The notes under the pieces: generated by a model
Databases searched by the model: none
What the model saw: only the letters and a program-made list of their open reading frames with translations
Told to the model about the DNA's origin: nothing
Shown here: positions 13,316-27,400 of the stretch, piece after piece
Layout: every line of letters begins with the position of its first letter
How positions within the stretch are numbered: the stretch's first letter is position 1
Made by a program: the position numbers and the translations under genes
DNA from: Agelaius tricolor
Taxonomy: Eukaryota; Chordata; Aves; Passeriformes; Icteridae
Assembly: GCA_023055355.1 (NCBI GenBank)
Contig: JALJCS010000004.1
Coordinates: 13,298,001-13,362,000, forward strand
Length of the DNA: 64,000 bases
Reading direction: 5' to 3'

Positions 13316-16300
13316 CTGAGGGAGGAGGAGAAGGGAGGAAAAGACAGAGTTCCTGGTAAGTTCTCTTTTCATCCCATGAGAAGGTCACAGACACACAGCC
13401 ACTGGGTGAAGGCTCTCTGAATTTGCTCCTGCTCTGAGCCTGCCGGTCTAGACATCACCAATCCATGCCTCCTACAGCTCCACAGCTGCTCACACCTTGG
13501 ATCCTGGCTGCTCAGGGGGAATGGACTCACCACATTTAACTCAACGGGGTTTTGCCTGTGACTTGATGAATACAAATGCTACAAAGGGGCAGGCTGAAGC
13601 AGGGGCAACCTTGCTCCCTTAGATGACAGTTTGCCTGACCACCACAGAGCCCCAGGGCCTGACAGGCTCCTATCCTCATATCTCCTCAGCCACCTTCCTA
13701 AACTAAGCATGGCTTCTCCTTGTTTGCCCTTCCTTCCTCATTTGCAAGAACAGTCGTAGGCTGTTGTTTCCTGCTTTGTGTCTCCTCTCAGACACCACAT
13801 CTATTTCAGGCAGGAATGGCTCTCTGGAGCAGGCCAGGGAAGAGCTGTGGCTGTTGGGGGACACGGGAAGCTGCTTTCCCTGCAGCTGTTCAGCACTCAG
13901 TCTCTCCCAGCTGACTGCCTCCCCAGGCAGGGTGCTGACAGCATTCCTTCCTCCTCAGCCTTCCCCTGGGAATGCAAACACTCCCATCCCCTTTGCCTCA
14001 AGGAAAACAATCTGGCTGCCCAGGGACCTCTCTGTTGCCCATAAAGAGAGAAGATCAGACAAAATCACCCTCCAGATGTGGCTGCCTCCTCACCTCCAGC
14101 ACAGCAGGGCTCTCCCAAGGTGGTGGCCTCAGGGCCTGACCCAGACACTGGCTGCTGATACAAGTGTCCCCTGCCATGGGCACTGCACAGCCCATGAGGG
14201 TGGCAGCCACTTAAAGGGGACAAGAGAGCACTTTGGACCAACAGGTGTCTCTGAAGCCAAAGAGATGCAAAATCTCTGTACCTCTAGCCACTGCAGACAG
14301 CGGCCACCAAGCTCCAGAGAGGCAGGAAGCCAAGGAAAGACTTGGGGTGGAACTCCCCAGGCTGAACATGGGATACCTGTGGGCACCTTTGGTGAGGCAT
14401 GGAGCTGCATACTCTCCTGTGCAGGGACCAGGCCTCTGTCAGCACCTGGCAAGTAAAACACTACCATTTCTTCCGAGCACATCTCTTCATGCTTACACTC
14501 AGGCTACCACTGGTTTTCATACCAAAACTGGACAACCGTAACAAGCTTTCTGACTACCTACTGCTCTATTATTTTTATTTTTAAAGGAAGTAAGCTCAGA
14601 TATATTGCTTTGAATTTTTTCAAAAATTACTCATGAGAGTGTTATTTTGTAAGCTCTGGTTACTCTCTGTGTAATTAACTCCTGGACATTTGCCTCAAAC
14701 ACCATCAAAGGCACTCTAGAACTGAAAGTATTTGCCAACACTATGAAACTCACACATGAGTAAGCATACTCAATGTACTGAGACTATGTGAACCAAATTT
14801 TGGGATTACAGAGCAGATGTAGAAACAAACAGGTGCAACTTCCCCAGCACAACCATCTGTCTTCTACAGAAAGGTGCAAATTCCATCAAACTTGAAATCA
14901 TGCTGTTCCCACTACAGCTAGACTTACCTCTTTGGATCCAAACCACTGTGTATGTAACCCAATATGAAAGCACACAACGGAGCATTAATTCTGGAGGGTG
15001 AATAGCAACATTCACTCACATCTCATTTGTGTAAAAAGGGAAAGAATTCATTTTGTTGGTACAAATTGCACTTAAATAATAACTCCATGTAGATGTTCAG
15101 GCAAGTTACATATAACTAAGCAGTGCCTATCTTGCAAAGGACCTCTGTTATATTTTAAAGTAAATTGAACAAAACCAAATTGAAACCACTTTACATTTGA
15201 ACAAAGGTTTGCATGCAGGTTAGAGTTTATCAGACTCCAAAGTCATTATTTTCCATTTGTTTGGCTTCAGAGAACTCTTGGTGGATGCTGATGACCAGAC
15301 AACATTCACTGAGAGACAAGCCAAATCCATCCTGAAAATATGAGACTTCTACAGCCATGAGTGCTAGGTCATGCCAGGAAAATGTCACACGTACAACCAG
15401 TCCAGCCGAAACCACTTCCATGAGAATGGCCTATTTTTAAGCTATTGGATACCACCTGCTTGATTATTTACCATTAAAGCAGTATGCCCTTTTTCAGACT
15501 TGGAAACAATGACCAGACAGTCCCTGTCCAGACAGCAGTCAGGAAATGTAGCAGTCTCCTGAGCTGTTCAGGTAGCACTGCCTCAATGTAGACTAAGTAC
15601 ATCAAAGAGGCTTTGCAATCTTTACTGTTTGATTTTCATCCAAACACAAATCAGTAGAGGGTAACTGTCTTCTGGGGAGAAAACACCAGCCTGCTGGGTG
15701 AGACGTGAGAAAAAAGACAATCTTCCTCTCTCTGCTGTACCCCTGCAGCCTGTACTCCTGCTGTCACTTGCTCTGCATGCTACCCTCAGATCCAAACAGA
15801 TCTCTTCCCTTCTCCCTTGCAATGTGCTTCAGGTGAAATAGATTGTCTTGCCTCCAAACAGACTGGGCCTGCACTGCAGCAGCCAGGCCAAGCCATACAG
15901 GCATCTTCCTTCCCGTAAGCACAAAGTAAGCTGCAAAGAGCTACATATGCTGCCCCAAAAACACAGGATAAATTTCAATGATGACCTACAGTTATGGAGG
16001 ATGACTGCACAAATTTTCACAGGAACAGAGGCAACTCACCCCCTCATCCTCCATATCTCAAATGTTACTGCTGACATGACAAACAACTGCCCCAGTGAGG
16101 CAGCTTTGGCAGCTCTATGGCCTTTGCTAAGAGTCCACCTTTCTGGTTGGAGGTGTGAGAGTTGATACTGGACATATGAAGAAATTTCAGGACAGCAGCA
16201 GCTGAAGGGCTTGCCTGCCCAAATGGGAAAGCACGAAAGACCTTTTACAATGAGGTTGTTCATGTTTCATCTGAAAGAACAAAGTGTCCCAGCGCACTGC

Positions 16301-16450
16301 TCAAGACTCCTACATCCCATCCTAATCACAACTGCCTGGGACTCCATGGCCATATTGGTGGTTTGAGTAGCAATGCATCAGCTGCTTTTCTTCTTTTGTC
16401 ATGGAGGACTACAGCTGTTCCCTGACAGCTCAGGTTTCCCCACAAACAAC

Positions 16451-16494
16451 TTTCCCCACTTAGACCACCTTATATTTCCCCACTTAGACCACCT
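16451..16494 (+). repeat. short tandem duplication, 24-bp period
   Basis: The 20-mer TTTCCCCACTTAGACCACCT occurs at 16451-16470 and again at 16475-16494, separated by TATA. Confidence 0.9.
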
Positions 16495-17095
16495 GTACTA
16501 TCACTGTACATAGTGCATGAGGGGAGGTCATACAAGAACCACATAGAGAGAGAGTGGGCCTCCACCTTGGTGCTGTGAGGGACGGGGGTGGTCTCTGCTC
16601 CTTTGAGTACAGCAGCAGCAGCTCAAGTCCTTCTGCACCAGAAGCAAGAAAATCAAGATACAACAAAGAGGCAGAAATCAAGAGAGCATCAACGTCCTTG
16701 ACAATCAGCCCTCCCTAATGAGTTACAGTAGTTCATGCATCAGGCTTTGCACAGCTGGAGTACAGGAAATTCTGTTGTCAATAATACTCTCCACATCAGC
16801 TGGTCTGAACAGAACGGTGGCATCTGCTGGAGGGGGGATGATGGCACACCTACTGAACAGCTACACAGGATTACAATTTGCCATCAGTGTAAGTGTACAG
16901 CCTCTCAAAGCAATTAGATAGTTCCCCTCAATTCCTCTATCACTCCTACCTTCTTGGGGGAATTGAAAGTCCTCAGCAGAAAGAGAGGAGTAAAGGGGCA
17001 GGATCTGTTTGCGATATCAGAGGTTGCTTAAAGCTCTGCCCTAGTGAGAAGGTTATCTCCAGTAAACAGTAATGGATAAACATTGTCAGGGTCTC

Positions 17096-17110
17096 AAAAA
17101 AAAAAAAAAA
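17096..17110 (+). repeat. A15 homopolymer
   Basis: Uninterrupted run of 15 A. No retrocopied gene was recognised in front of it. Confidence 0.9.
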
Positions 17111-18218
17111 GGTTAAGATTCCTGAACCTACTGTTCTTGAAGGATTTAATTTACTGAGATGGGTCTTGCTCAGAAGTTGATAACTCATTATCTGTCATTA
17201 CTTCTCAAAGAAAACATTAGACTGGGTGCAAAGTGATGTTTAAAGAAGACCACAGCCATCAAACTCTGCAAACTGGATCTCAGTCTTGTTTACCAGGTGT
17301 GAAAAACTGAAGAAAGTCAACAGAGCAGAAGCAGGTACCACATCAGCAGCTGGTCTGAAATTGCTATATTTGCTAGGCACAAATATTGCTTGCCTTCCAA
17401 AATCCCCATTTGATCCTGCAGTCCTTTTATTGCTAGTAATTCCAAGCAGTTAAGAAAACAGCAAATATGGAAAGGTTAAAAAGAAATTTTTGTTTTTTCT
17501 TAGAAATGAAACCTAAGAATTTGGGTAGATCTGAGCTCCTCCAGTACGTGGTACAAAAAGTATTCTTCTGTTTTGCAGATATCTCTTGTATTACACTATT
17601 TTACTATTTCCAAGATCTTTCCTGTGTTGGAATGCACAGAAATCACTCTACATTCATCCTCCTTGCAAGGCTATTCTTCCTCATTTCACACACCCCCTCC
17701 AGCAACTCCATCCTACTCTGCTCCATTAAGTGTATTCATACTAGCATCAAAGCATCTTCTGAAAAGATGCATTTGGAGAACAAAAGTAACAAGTTTATTA
17801 GAAAGGGATTTTTTTTATCTCCCACCTCCCATTTTCACTGTGATCCCTGTTTTCCCCCAACCCTCTCCCTTTTTGTACTGTGGAAAAAATCGATTAAGCT
17901 CTCCAGTATAGATATTGCTGCAAACCTCATTCTCCTCCTGGAGATTTCTTCAGCTGTCAGGAGACACTTGTCCCCTTTGCTAGCATTGTTGAAGTGGCCT
18001 GCTAGGCTACGGGGGTGGGGAAAGGGGAGTTAGAGCCTGGCAGATGCCTTTTTTGTCAAAGACAAAAGACCCCCTGCCATCCTCTCCACTTTTCAGTACT
18101 TTCATCCACATTGGATCAAAGTGCTACTCTGCATATGAAAGGAACATGGCATTATTTGCCTCAAATTAGCCTATCGCCATCCCGCTAGCCTCCAAGTCTT
18201 CCCAACAAAAGCACTCAC

Positions 18219-18413
18219 ATCTGTTCCATCATTTGCCTCATCTTCGGGGTTTTTATTCTTTCTGCTCTCAGTTTTTGAGGGCCATTCAACCCCTTGAATT
18301 ATAGTCTGGGGAGCATCTTCCTTGCTCTGGGATCGCTCAGCCGGACAATTTGCTTTTAATTGTCTTAAGGAATCATGGGCTGCTTTTGGGTCCTTCCCAG
18401 AGAGAAACTGCAT
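18219..18413 (-). other. possible unrecognised exon (hypothetical)
   Basis: The minus strand is open from 18413 past a strong donor-like AACAGAT/GTGAGT at 18218. The predicted peptide (with segments such as KDPKAAHDSLRQLKANCP and PEDEANDGTD) is charged and hydrophilic and not simple repeat. The stretch also holds several CpG dinucleotides in otherwise CpG-poor DNA. There is no clear acceptor with a good pyrimidine tract upstream, and I recognise no protein family. It could be a non-coding RNA exon, an exon of an unknown gene in the intron, or chance. Confidence 0.18.
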
Positions 18414-21400
18414 CCATTACAGCTTCCATTCAGCCTCTTCAGCCAATTCTTTCCCTTTTTCTCCTCCTTCTCAAAAGCATGTTTCTCTCCTTGCTCTTCA
18501 CCTGGAGGAAACCATTGCTTCTCTGGGCCAATGAACACTATTGCCCCAAATCAAACCCGGCCCTAAATCAAAAGCATCATGACTAAAAAGTCAATAATCC
18601 TCCTTTGTCATGGTAATGATCCAGGAGGCCAAGTGTTGAGAAGAAAGCAGGATTTCTTGCTCCAGTGTGATGCAGCTCTTTAGAAGTCTGGTGAGCCTTC
18701 AACAAAAAGTTGGGACTGGCAATGCCAGTGGCCTGGAAGTCTGAACCCACCTACCATGAGGAGCTCCTGCACACACAGGCGTGAGAAGCCTGATTTTGGC
18801 ATGGGCTGAAAATGGCAAAAGGAGGTTTAACCCACCATCTGCAGCCTTCAGAGCAGTCTAAGTCACTTTCAGAACTGTTGCTTTAGTAATGAAGAGAGAA
18901 AAATGAGGCAAATTCTCAAACTTGAACCACTTCTGTGAGAAAGACTGGATTAAATCCATTAGCAGAGAGAGGTAGTATGAGGGACCTGTCCAGGAGGACA
19001 GAGACAAGAGCAGAAGTCAATGAGACAAACAGACAAGAGAAAAACAGTAGAAGTCAATGAAATAAAAGGAAATGGAAACTACTTTAGGAGACTCATGAGT
19101 TACGCATTTCCCATGGGCTTCGTATTATTTATATTTGGGTTTTTTCTCAAAGCAAGCATTGCAAGTACAGGAAGCACCTTTTCTGTAGCAGGATCATCCA
19201 AGTCACTTAGATGACATGCAGTTTGCCTCAAGTCAGACAAAAAAATGCAGGGACAGATAAAGGCAGTGAAGAATTTGATCTGTCTCTGCTGACAATAAAC
19301 TCACACTAACACATCTTTTGCCAAATTTTTGCAGTGTGTCTTACCAGGACCAAACAGAAGACACTGAAAGTTTTAAGTTGTTGCCTGGAATTTAAATAGG
19401 AACACACAAACCAACCCTTTTTCAATGAGGAGCTATAAAAAAACAAGGCTTTAGAAGCAATTAATGAATTTTTCCTTCTCTTCTTATTGCAGAAGGATGG
19501 TTGATAATGTTGAATCAAAGGAACAGTACTTACAGCACTGCTGGAAGAACTGCAACGCATTTACTTTAATAGACTGCACTAATACATGGCCCTTTGTCTG
19601 AGCAATTTACAGTGATTTACAGTATAAAATGTAATTTTTTTGTTTCACAGACTGCAGCAGAAATAAATGCCCCACTATGTGCTGAATGTGGAGTAAGACC
19701 AGCAGTAGAGTAGATTGTTCCCATTTCTCAGGATGGCTTGTAATTTACATCTGGACACCTCCAAGACCTCACAGGAACTTGCTCCCATTTTCTATAGGGT
19801 TAATTATGTGACTATGAACCTGCAGCTGCACTCATCCTGAGAAATCTCCATCTAAGCTTATTGGGATTCCTCCCTGTTCTGCAGGAATCTCCCAAGCTTT
19901 CATTCTATAGTGCATAGGAAGTGAATTCTTCCTATAGTGTAGAAAATCCTAGAACTGGTGATCCATATTTCCACATTATTGGAGAAAGCTTAACTTTTTT
20001 TTTTAAATTCCATCTTTGTTAAAGATTTTGTAAATATTACCAAAGTTTGTTTCTAAAACCTTCACATATAAAATCTCCATCAGATACATTTTTACTTCAA
20101 GATACAGACGAGCCCTTTGTCTAATTTCAGATTTCTACAGTCCTGAAGCAAAGTTGAAGGCAAAAAAAATCCCCTCTATTTTCAACCTACTACACTTAGA
20201 ATTCCTACCTGTCTCCTACTCAGCATTTCTTCAGTTAGCAATGTCCAGCTTCAAAATTGGAACAATGACCAAAATGAAAAGGAAATACTAGCTATCCTTA
20301 TTTCTCTTAGAATATACTCACTTTCCAATTTACAGACCTGTCTAACCAGTACACTAGTAGCAATCATTTCTTTCTTTTGTGCAATACTTACTTCACAAGA
20401 CACTTAACAAAATCATCTCAAGATTGTATTAAAAAAATAAGCAAGTTGCAAGGCAAAAAACCTGAAACTAGGGTTTCCTGGGCTGAGACCAGCTATACTT
20501 TTAAAATTCAACATCTGCAACTGATGTTTTAGTTGGCATTTTGTTTGTTTGTTTTGAATAAGCTTCTGCTGAAATAGTTGCTTTGATCCACTTCCTCCAC
20601 CTTCCTTTTCACTGGATAGTCTTAAATGCAGTTGAAACAAAACCAAAATCCTGAGGTTAACAGACTTATTTTTTTTACACTTTTTAATATCCATACAGGA
20701 AAATTATCTTGAAAGGAAAAAAAAATTGTCTTTCCGACTGTAGAAAGCATTTAAAAATGTAGAAATTATGACACTTCACTGTGTTTGTGACTGCAAGGAG
20801 TAAACTAGTAAAATTGCTGAAGACTGCTCATCTTTCACAGCTTCAAGAACAACATTTAGAAGCACTTTCTATCCTCCTGACCCACAAATACAGACACTAA
20901 AAGAACTTGGTATTAATGACCTGGGGTTTAGCAGCCATGTTTTTTTCACTCAGTGCTCACAGATGCTCTTTGGAATGCTGCTAGATGAAAGAAAAATTCT
21001 TACTTGTCTGCTTACCTTCAGTATTTTCTTAATTTGTCCTCTCTACCACAGGCCATGTATAGCTTAGGACTAAACTCAACAACAGAGATTTTCCTTAGAA
21101 AATTTAGAAATAATTTCTTCCTTAGAAATTTAGAATACTGAACATATTCTCACCAATATCTGTACACCTTTTTTTGGTGGAATGAAATAACTCAGAACAC
21201 ATATTTTTAATTGGCTGGGATGCTTCCCCCTCTTTCTGCAAAACTGATGTACATTACTTGCACAATTCCTCTATGTGCGAACGAATCAAGACTAAAGGTT
21301 GTTAGAGTAAACAACCTAACCTTGCAATGCCACAAACAGGCCCAGACAGTTATCTTATGTCTTCTGGTAACCATGCAACAAGATCTTTGGCTTTTCTTGA

Positions 21401-24400
21401 AGTTCTGCCAGCTAGGAAAGCATGTTCTGTATAAAACATTCAGCACTGATAAAACATTTTTCCAGTCAATAGAACAATTAGGCCAGGACTTTGGCTGCTG
21501 TTCCAAACAGAACAACAGTTTTGAACTACTCTTTATGTTGTAGGCAACTATTAAGAGAAGGTTCTGGCTTCCCAAAGGAGTACAGCAGGGCTGAGATGAC
21601 CTTTCCATGGGTACAGGGGTGAAAGGAAGAATTTACATTATATTTCTATGTTGTTATATAATGTTACACTTGCAACAAAAAACTTCAAACAAGAACTGCT
21701 GGAATGGTCCCTAGCTGATTTCAAGAGGATCAAAGGCTGGAAGTTCTCAATGCAAAAGTTTTCCAAGAGGAATGACTGACAAGATTTTCAAACAGTGAGA
21801 CACAGGCCTAAATCTATGTTCTTCATAGTACCTGTGAGCTCAGCCACACAGAAAAAATAGCATGTCCCAAGGTAGGATGGGAATTTACAAGCCACCAGCT
21901 GTGCATTAAGAACCTCCTAAGATGATACCCTTGGAATGAGTCACATGGATCCACTGCCAGATGGCACCTCTACTCACCTCCCTGGCTGTCCACATTAGGA
22001 CATGACCAGTTGTCCCAATTCAGCCAATACACCAATCTAAAATATTTAGATTTTCAGACCCAGGAAAATCCATCTGCTGCCAATGCCATGAGGAAGCTGC
22101 TGTTTGGCACTTTGGAGCAAAAGGCTAGAAAGTATCTGGGTGGTTTTGTTACATTTTTGTTTCACTCTTGGAAAGGATTGTTGCATGCCAGCAAGGATCC
22201 CTCCGGAATTTTAAGTGGCTGTCTAAATTCAACTGATTTGCAAGACATCTCCTATAAGGTAAACTGTTACTGGCAAAATATGGAAGATTTTAACCTGTGG
22301 ACTTCTGAGCCAGTTTCAATGCATCCAAAACCAGAAGAAAAGAGTCTTATTTTGCTCTGCTAGCCCTGAGCAGTACTTGTTCATTGTACTACATGCCTTT
22401 ATTATTCAAATTCCTCTGCTACCTACATTTGAAAATAAAAGTGTTATATCATCAAAATGTAACTGCAGTCCATTAAGATAAGAAGGCAGAAGGATGCTAG
22501 CTCAAATTGGATAGCAGAAGCTTTATTAAAGGTCTCCTCCATCACTACCACTTGGAACGGACAAAAAAAAGTTACTGCAAGATTTTGTGGGGCAAAAAAG
22601 CCATGAGAATATCTCTGAACTTAAACCTTTTAGACCAACTGAACAGAAATGTCTTAAACATCTCAGTGAACAAGGTAGACAACTTTTCCAACTGCTAACC
22701 CTGTCTTCTTTAGCACTTTTGAGCCCTAGATAGTCAAATCATTTTTTTAAAGGCCAGGGCAGGTCACCTTCCCCACCGCAGTTCCAGCACACTTACTGTC
22801 AGGGTAAGTGTTCTGGATAAACATTTGCTCAAAGATCCCTAAGAAAAGCAGAGCTCTCTGCCAAGAGCTCAGAAGTTTTGCTAAGTCACCATGATTATGT
22901 AAGTCTGACTGGCAAGATTAAAATGGTCCAAGATAAGCAGGCAGGCTCTGGGGTGTGATGAAATGAACAGAAACAGGAACAAAGGATGTCAGGATTTATC
23001 TTCTGGGCATGTTACACTTTGACCTCAAAGTGAATTACTGGGTAGTTTTCCCGGGCTAGGCAGGGCAATGCTTTTCAGAAATTACGTGAAAAACCCACAG
23101 TGTAACTGGTATCAACTCAACCAGCAACTCTCTGTATGAAAAAATGCAAGAATATATTGACTTATGGCCTGTAACATTCAGCACCAAAGCAAAAAGCTCT
23201 GGTGCAAAAGATTGTAAAGGATTCAAAAACATCAAGTGACTTAACTCCATTTTTTGAACAAAAAACCCTCAAGAAGGTCTGTACAGCATAAGCACGGGAC
23301 TTGTACTACAAAAAGTCTACCCTTAAAATTTACATGTGAATGAGAACACAATGTGTACAAAGTCCTGGGTTAAATTTCACTACTGTTATCCACCCCAAAG
23401 ATCTGCTGAAGTATGCCTCCCTCCTGCATCATTACATTGTTAGTAGTGTGCACCTTCTTAGTGTCAGGCAACACCACTGGAGCTCCTTATGCTTCTGTCT
23501 CTTCAGTTAAAATCTGAGATGCAGGTCCACAAGCCTTGTGTCTATGCAGTGTCGTGACACTGGATTAAAGATAAAAGAGTTCAGAGATTACTCTGGTATC
23601 AATCACTGATGCTATGAATTGTGACACAGAATAAGTAACATAAAGCACATAATCAGCCCTTGCAATATTCTACATATCCCACATCATATAGCTTCTACAG
23701 GGTTTTTTAAAGTATTCATACACATTAAAGGATTAAAACACTCATCCCAAACTCATATGCAAGGAAAATAAAGCTGGAATTGAAAAATTTGTGTCAAAAT
23801 CCATCACCAGAAGAAAGAAACTCTCATAAACATGAACTTCTACGAATTCTTCATTTGAGCATAGGAAAAATGCTGCCCTGTTGGTATTTTTGACTCATCT
23901 GTAAACTTTCTAACTAACAATTTCTGACACAAATTTGCCTCCTAAGAACTGGACATGTGGTGTCTGAGAGCCAGCGATGCGTCATTCCCAGGCAGGGAAT
24001 CTTTTACCAGAGTCATTAACCGTGAGGGCCCCAATGGGCTGGGTGGTATCATGGCTTACAGGGAGCCCTTCCCAGCACTACACACACCAGCATGCCACAA
24101 CACACAGGGCACCCTAACGCTGCAGTCCTTACACTGCATTCTGTTACGAGTCTGTTTCCAAAGCCGTGTTTGTTTGCCCTCCAAAGCAACCCTAGCTCCA
24201 AACCTCCCCTTCTTTTCTATTAGCTGTTTTTTTCTGAGATGCACTAGCTTGCTTTCTACTCAAGTCCACACTTGGGAGTGGTTTTGCCTCCTTACACATG
24301 AGCAGGACAGGGATTCACTGATGACAGAGAAATGTCAGTATTACTTCTTGCCTATTTTTTTCAGACACATCAGTATTTCATCAGGGAAGAAAAGCCCACA

Positions 24401-27400
24401 AAAGCCCTGCTAGTGTAGGAATCTTCCTAGACATTTCCCTAAGAACACTCATCCAAAACCACCCCTCCACCAAAACTAGACTTGTGTTTCTCCCAGCCAT
24501 GCCAGTTTTTTAGGCTCTGCACCATTCAAGATTTAATAAAACTAAACAGAAACCTAACAGGACAACAGAGGTTCCTGTTCAGAACATGCCATATTTATTG
24601 TGTTGTTCAATGAACTTGGTTCTGAAAATTAAATTCACATCAAACATCTTGTATAGATCCAGCAAACCTTATATAAATTAACATCTGTTTATGACAGCTC
24701 AAACATGGAAAGAAATCACCATCCCTCAAAACTGCATTTCAAACTCTTACATAAATCCCAAAAAGCTCAGAAACATGGTCACACTTCCAGAATCTGCTGA
24801 GAGGTTTGGAATTAATGTAAAAAGGAAATGTAAGTTTTTGAAGAGATTTCAGAAGCCACTGGATACCTTGCACATCACTGTGATCTCTGTGAGTCCAAAA
24901 TGCAGTGAATGCACATGCAAATTTCAAGCATAGAGAACATTAAAGCCTTTTGTCATGTGCATGCACATCACTTTCCAAAAATTCAGCTCTAACCAGCTAC
25001 ATGCTTCCAGTTGAACAGTGCTGAAAATTAGGTGTAACACTTGCTAGTGTCTCACTTCATTGCTTCTACTCGCCTTCTTGCACCCAAAAATAGGATTTCA
25101 CACTATATGAGCACATTGAGCTGCTTGTGATACATGGGCTGAAGTCCTTCTTCTTGCTGCACAAACCAGAGCTCTATATAAATTCTCTTCCTTTTCCATT
25201 CCAAGCCCCCTCTTCCAGGCTTGCTTGTGACCTGCTGTCATTACTTTGACTGTATGATTATGCAAATAAGCCACTCAGCCAATGAAAATGCCATTAGTGG
25301 GGTGGGGACCTGACAAGTCGAGTCAGAGCTCACTCAATTCAGTGCTCCCAGTTTTCTGCTGCTCCAAAGGAGGGAAGAAGGGTAGGGTCTATTCCTGATG
25401 GTCACATGTTAAGTGCTGTCACACTTTCTTTTTATAATGAGGCTCTCCATACCTCCTGGATGCAAGAGCAAAAGGTGTCAATATTTCAGTATGAAATTCA
25501 AGCTGCAGGGTGATGTATCAGATTCTCCTGACATGGCAGTATTGATTCTCTGCCTGATGACAAGAAGCACTGTGGAAGGAAGTGCTTCCACAGCCAGCCA
25601 TAAATGGTGAGAATGAGATCACAGGGAAATAACTCACTCCCTTGGTATGTCCTCTGCTCATCATCAAAGCTTAGTGCCAAACCCAGAATCCCAATCCCCT
25701 GCAGCCTCTACTGCAATCCCCCCAGTACAATTCCTTCCAGGAGACCTTTCAGATGAAGTGGACAGAACTGCTACCTGAGAACAGTCCTGCTTGTTTTGTT
25801 CACACCAGAACAGTGCAAGCTCACAAACACAAAACAGCAGCACTACTGCTCAAAAAGTGCAAACCTGAGTCATACAGCAGGCTCTCAGCATGTCCAACTG
25901 CATACACATTCCTGAACAGTTCAAATCAAATAAAACAAAACTTGAAGGCTGTACACCCTGGCAAGTAACTACTTCATTCTCTGTCCTTGGCTAGGGAAAC
26001 AATGTATTCCAGCAACAGAAGGTGGCATTTCTCTGAAGTCCTCTTTTTGCAAGAAGGATGGTCAGATAAACGTCAATCCAAATCATGAATGTGCCCCCAG
26101 CCTGTCCGCTAGAGATACACAGCCTCTGCTGGGAATATATCACTCCTCTGCAGAGGCCCTTAGAAAATATTTTAGCACATTTATTTTTTATCCAGGATGG
26201 AATATAGAGACAATTTTACTCACATTTCAATTAATCCAGGCCCATGTTTTCAGTTTACTCAGCAATCACACAGCTCTGCTCCAGAGGCCCTCAAAATTTT
26301 GTCAGCCCAACCTTTTGTCTTGAATGACTCCATGAAACTCAAAAGCAACTGGGCCAACCCTCAGTACATTGTGTCAAAGATGTGTTTGGTGCAGCACAGT
26401 GATGATTTAAATTTTGGTCAGACAGAGGAGTCATCCAGGGACACCGGGCAATTATATATTAAATGACTGCACATTTTGAAAAACTTAATCAAAAATCAAA
26501 CCTAAGCAATTATGAAATAAAAATAATTCTTACTTTAAGCCTATCATAATTTTTTCTGTACTGATGGAATTGTTGCAACAGCACTACACAGAATGGTCTG
26601 CAATCCTCTACCAGCAGAAAGGTTTAATTCAATTTCAAATCAAAAATAGCTGAAAAAGTGTTTTTTATATAAGTGCTGACATGTTTGACCTTCATAACAT
26701 TTGAAAAAAATTTTAATTCAACTTTCTGCTTAACAATTTCCAGGGACATGGCTTTTATCTTGTTAAAGACTGTTACTACATTTGCCTAGCTTAGTTTCCT
26801 TGGATCTTGTTTGTTTTCCATGGAAGTTCAAACAGGCTGCCTAGCAGTTTGTAGTATCCTGTGCTAGTTCCTTTAGAAGCCTTGGCTGCAGGTGCCTGCT
26901 TCTGCAGGTTTTTAAATAGTTACTTTTACCAGGTATCTTCTCACCCTCCCCTCATCAGTAAGTTTCTGATGAAACCAGTATCAGTTCTATTCTCTTCCTG
27001 ATGGTCCATAACAGCACTTTTTTTAAACAAAAATATTTGCTTACTTCAGCCTTTCTGCCATGCTCAGGTAGTCCAAGGCTGTTCTTTCAAGTCCTTCTCT
27101 CCTCTCCTCTCATCTTCCTCTCCTACCTCCACAGCTTCTGCTCCCCTGCTGCAAAATGGTGCAATGAATATTTGGGCATAACAAGGGCAGATCTGCTGGT
27201 GGACAGTGCTCAAAAAAACTGGCCACCAGAAAAAATATTTTGTACATTACTTGCTTATGTCCATTCAATTTTCTTATCACACTCATTAGACTTCACGGCT
27301 TTTTCTACCCTATAAGAAAATTCCTAATTTAACAAGTCAAAGAAAAGTATTAAATGACCACCAACCTGTAAGTCAATTTCCCTCATTTGGAAGGGAACAT

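Noticed and set aside
13764..14456. 230-codon open frame on the plus strand close to the 49-residue exon
   Set aside because: Pro/Ser-rich chance frame in locally GC-rich intron; other frames are also open across it and no family fits.
17467..18033. 188-codon open frame on the plus strand
   Set aside because: Pyrimidine-rich DNA giving Phe/Leu/Ser-rich sequence with no domain or gene context.
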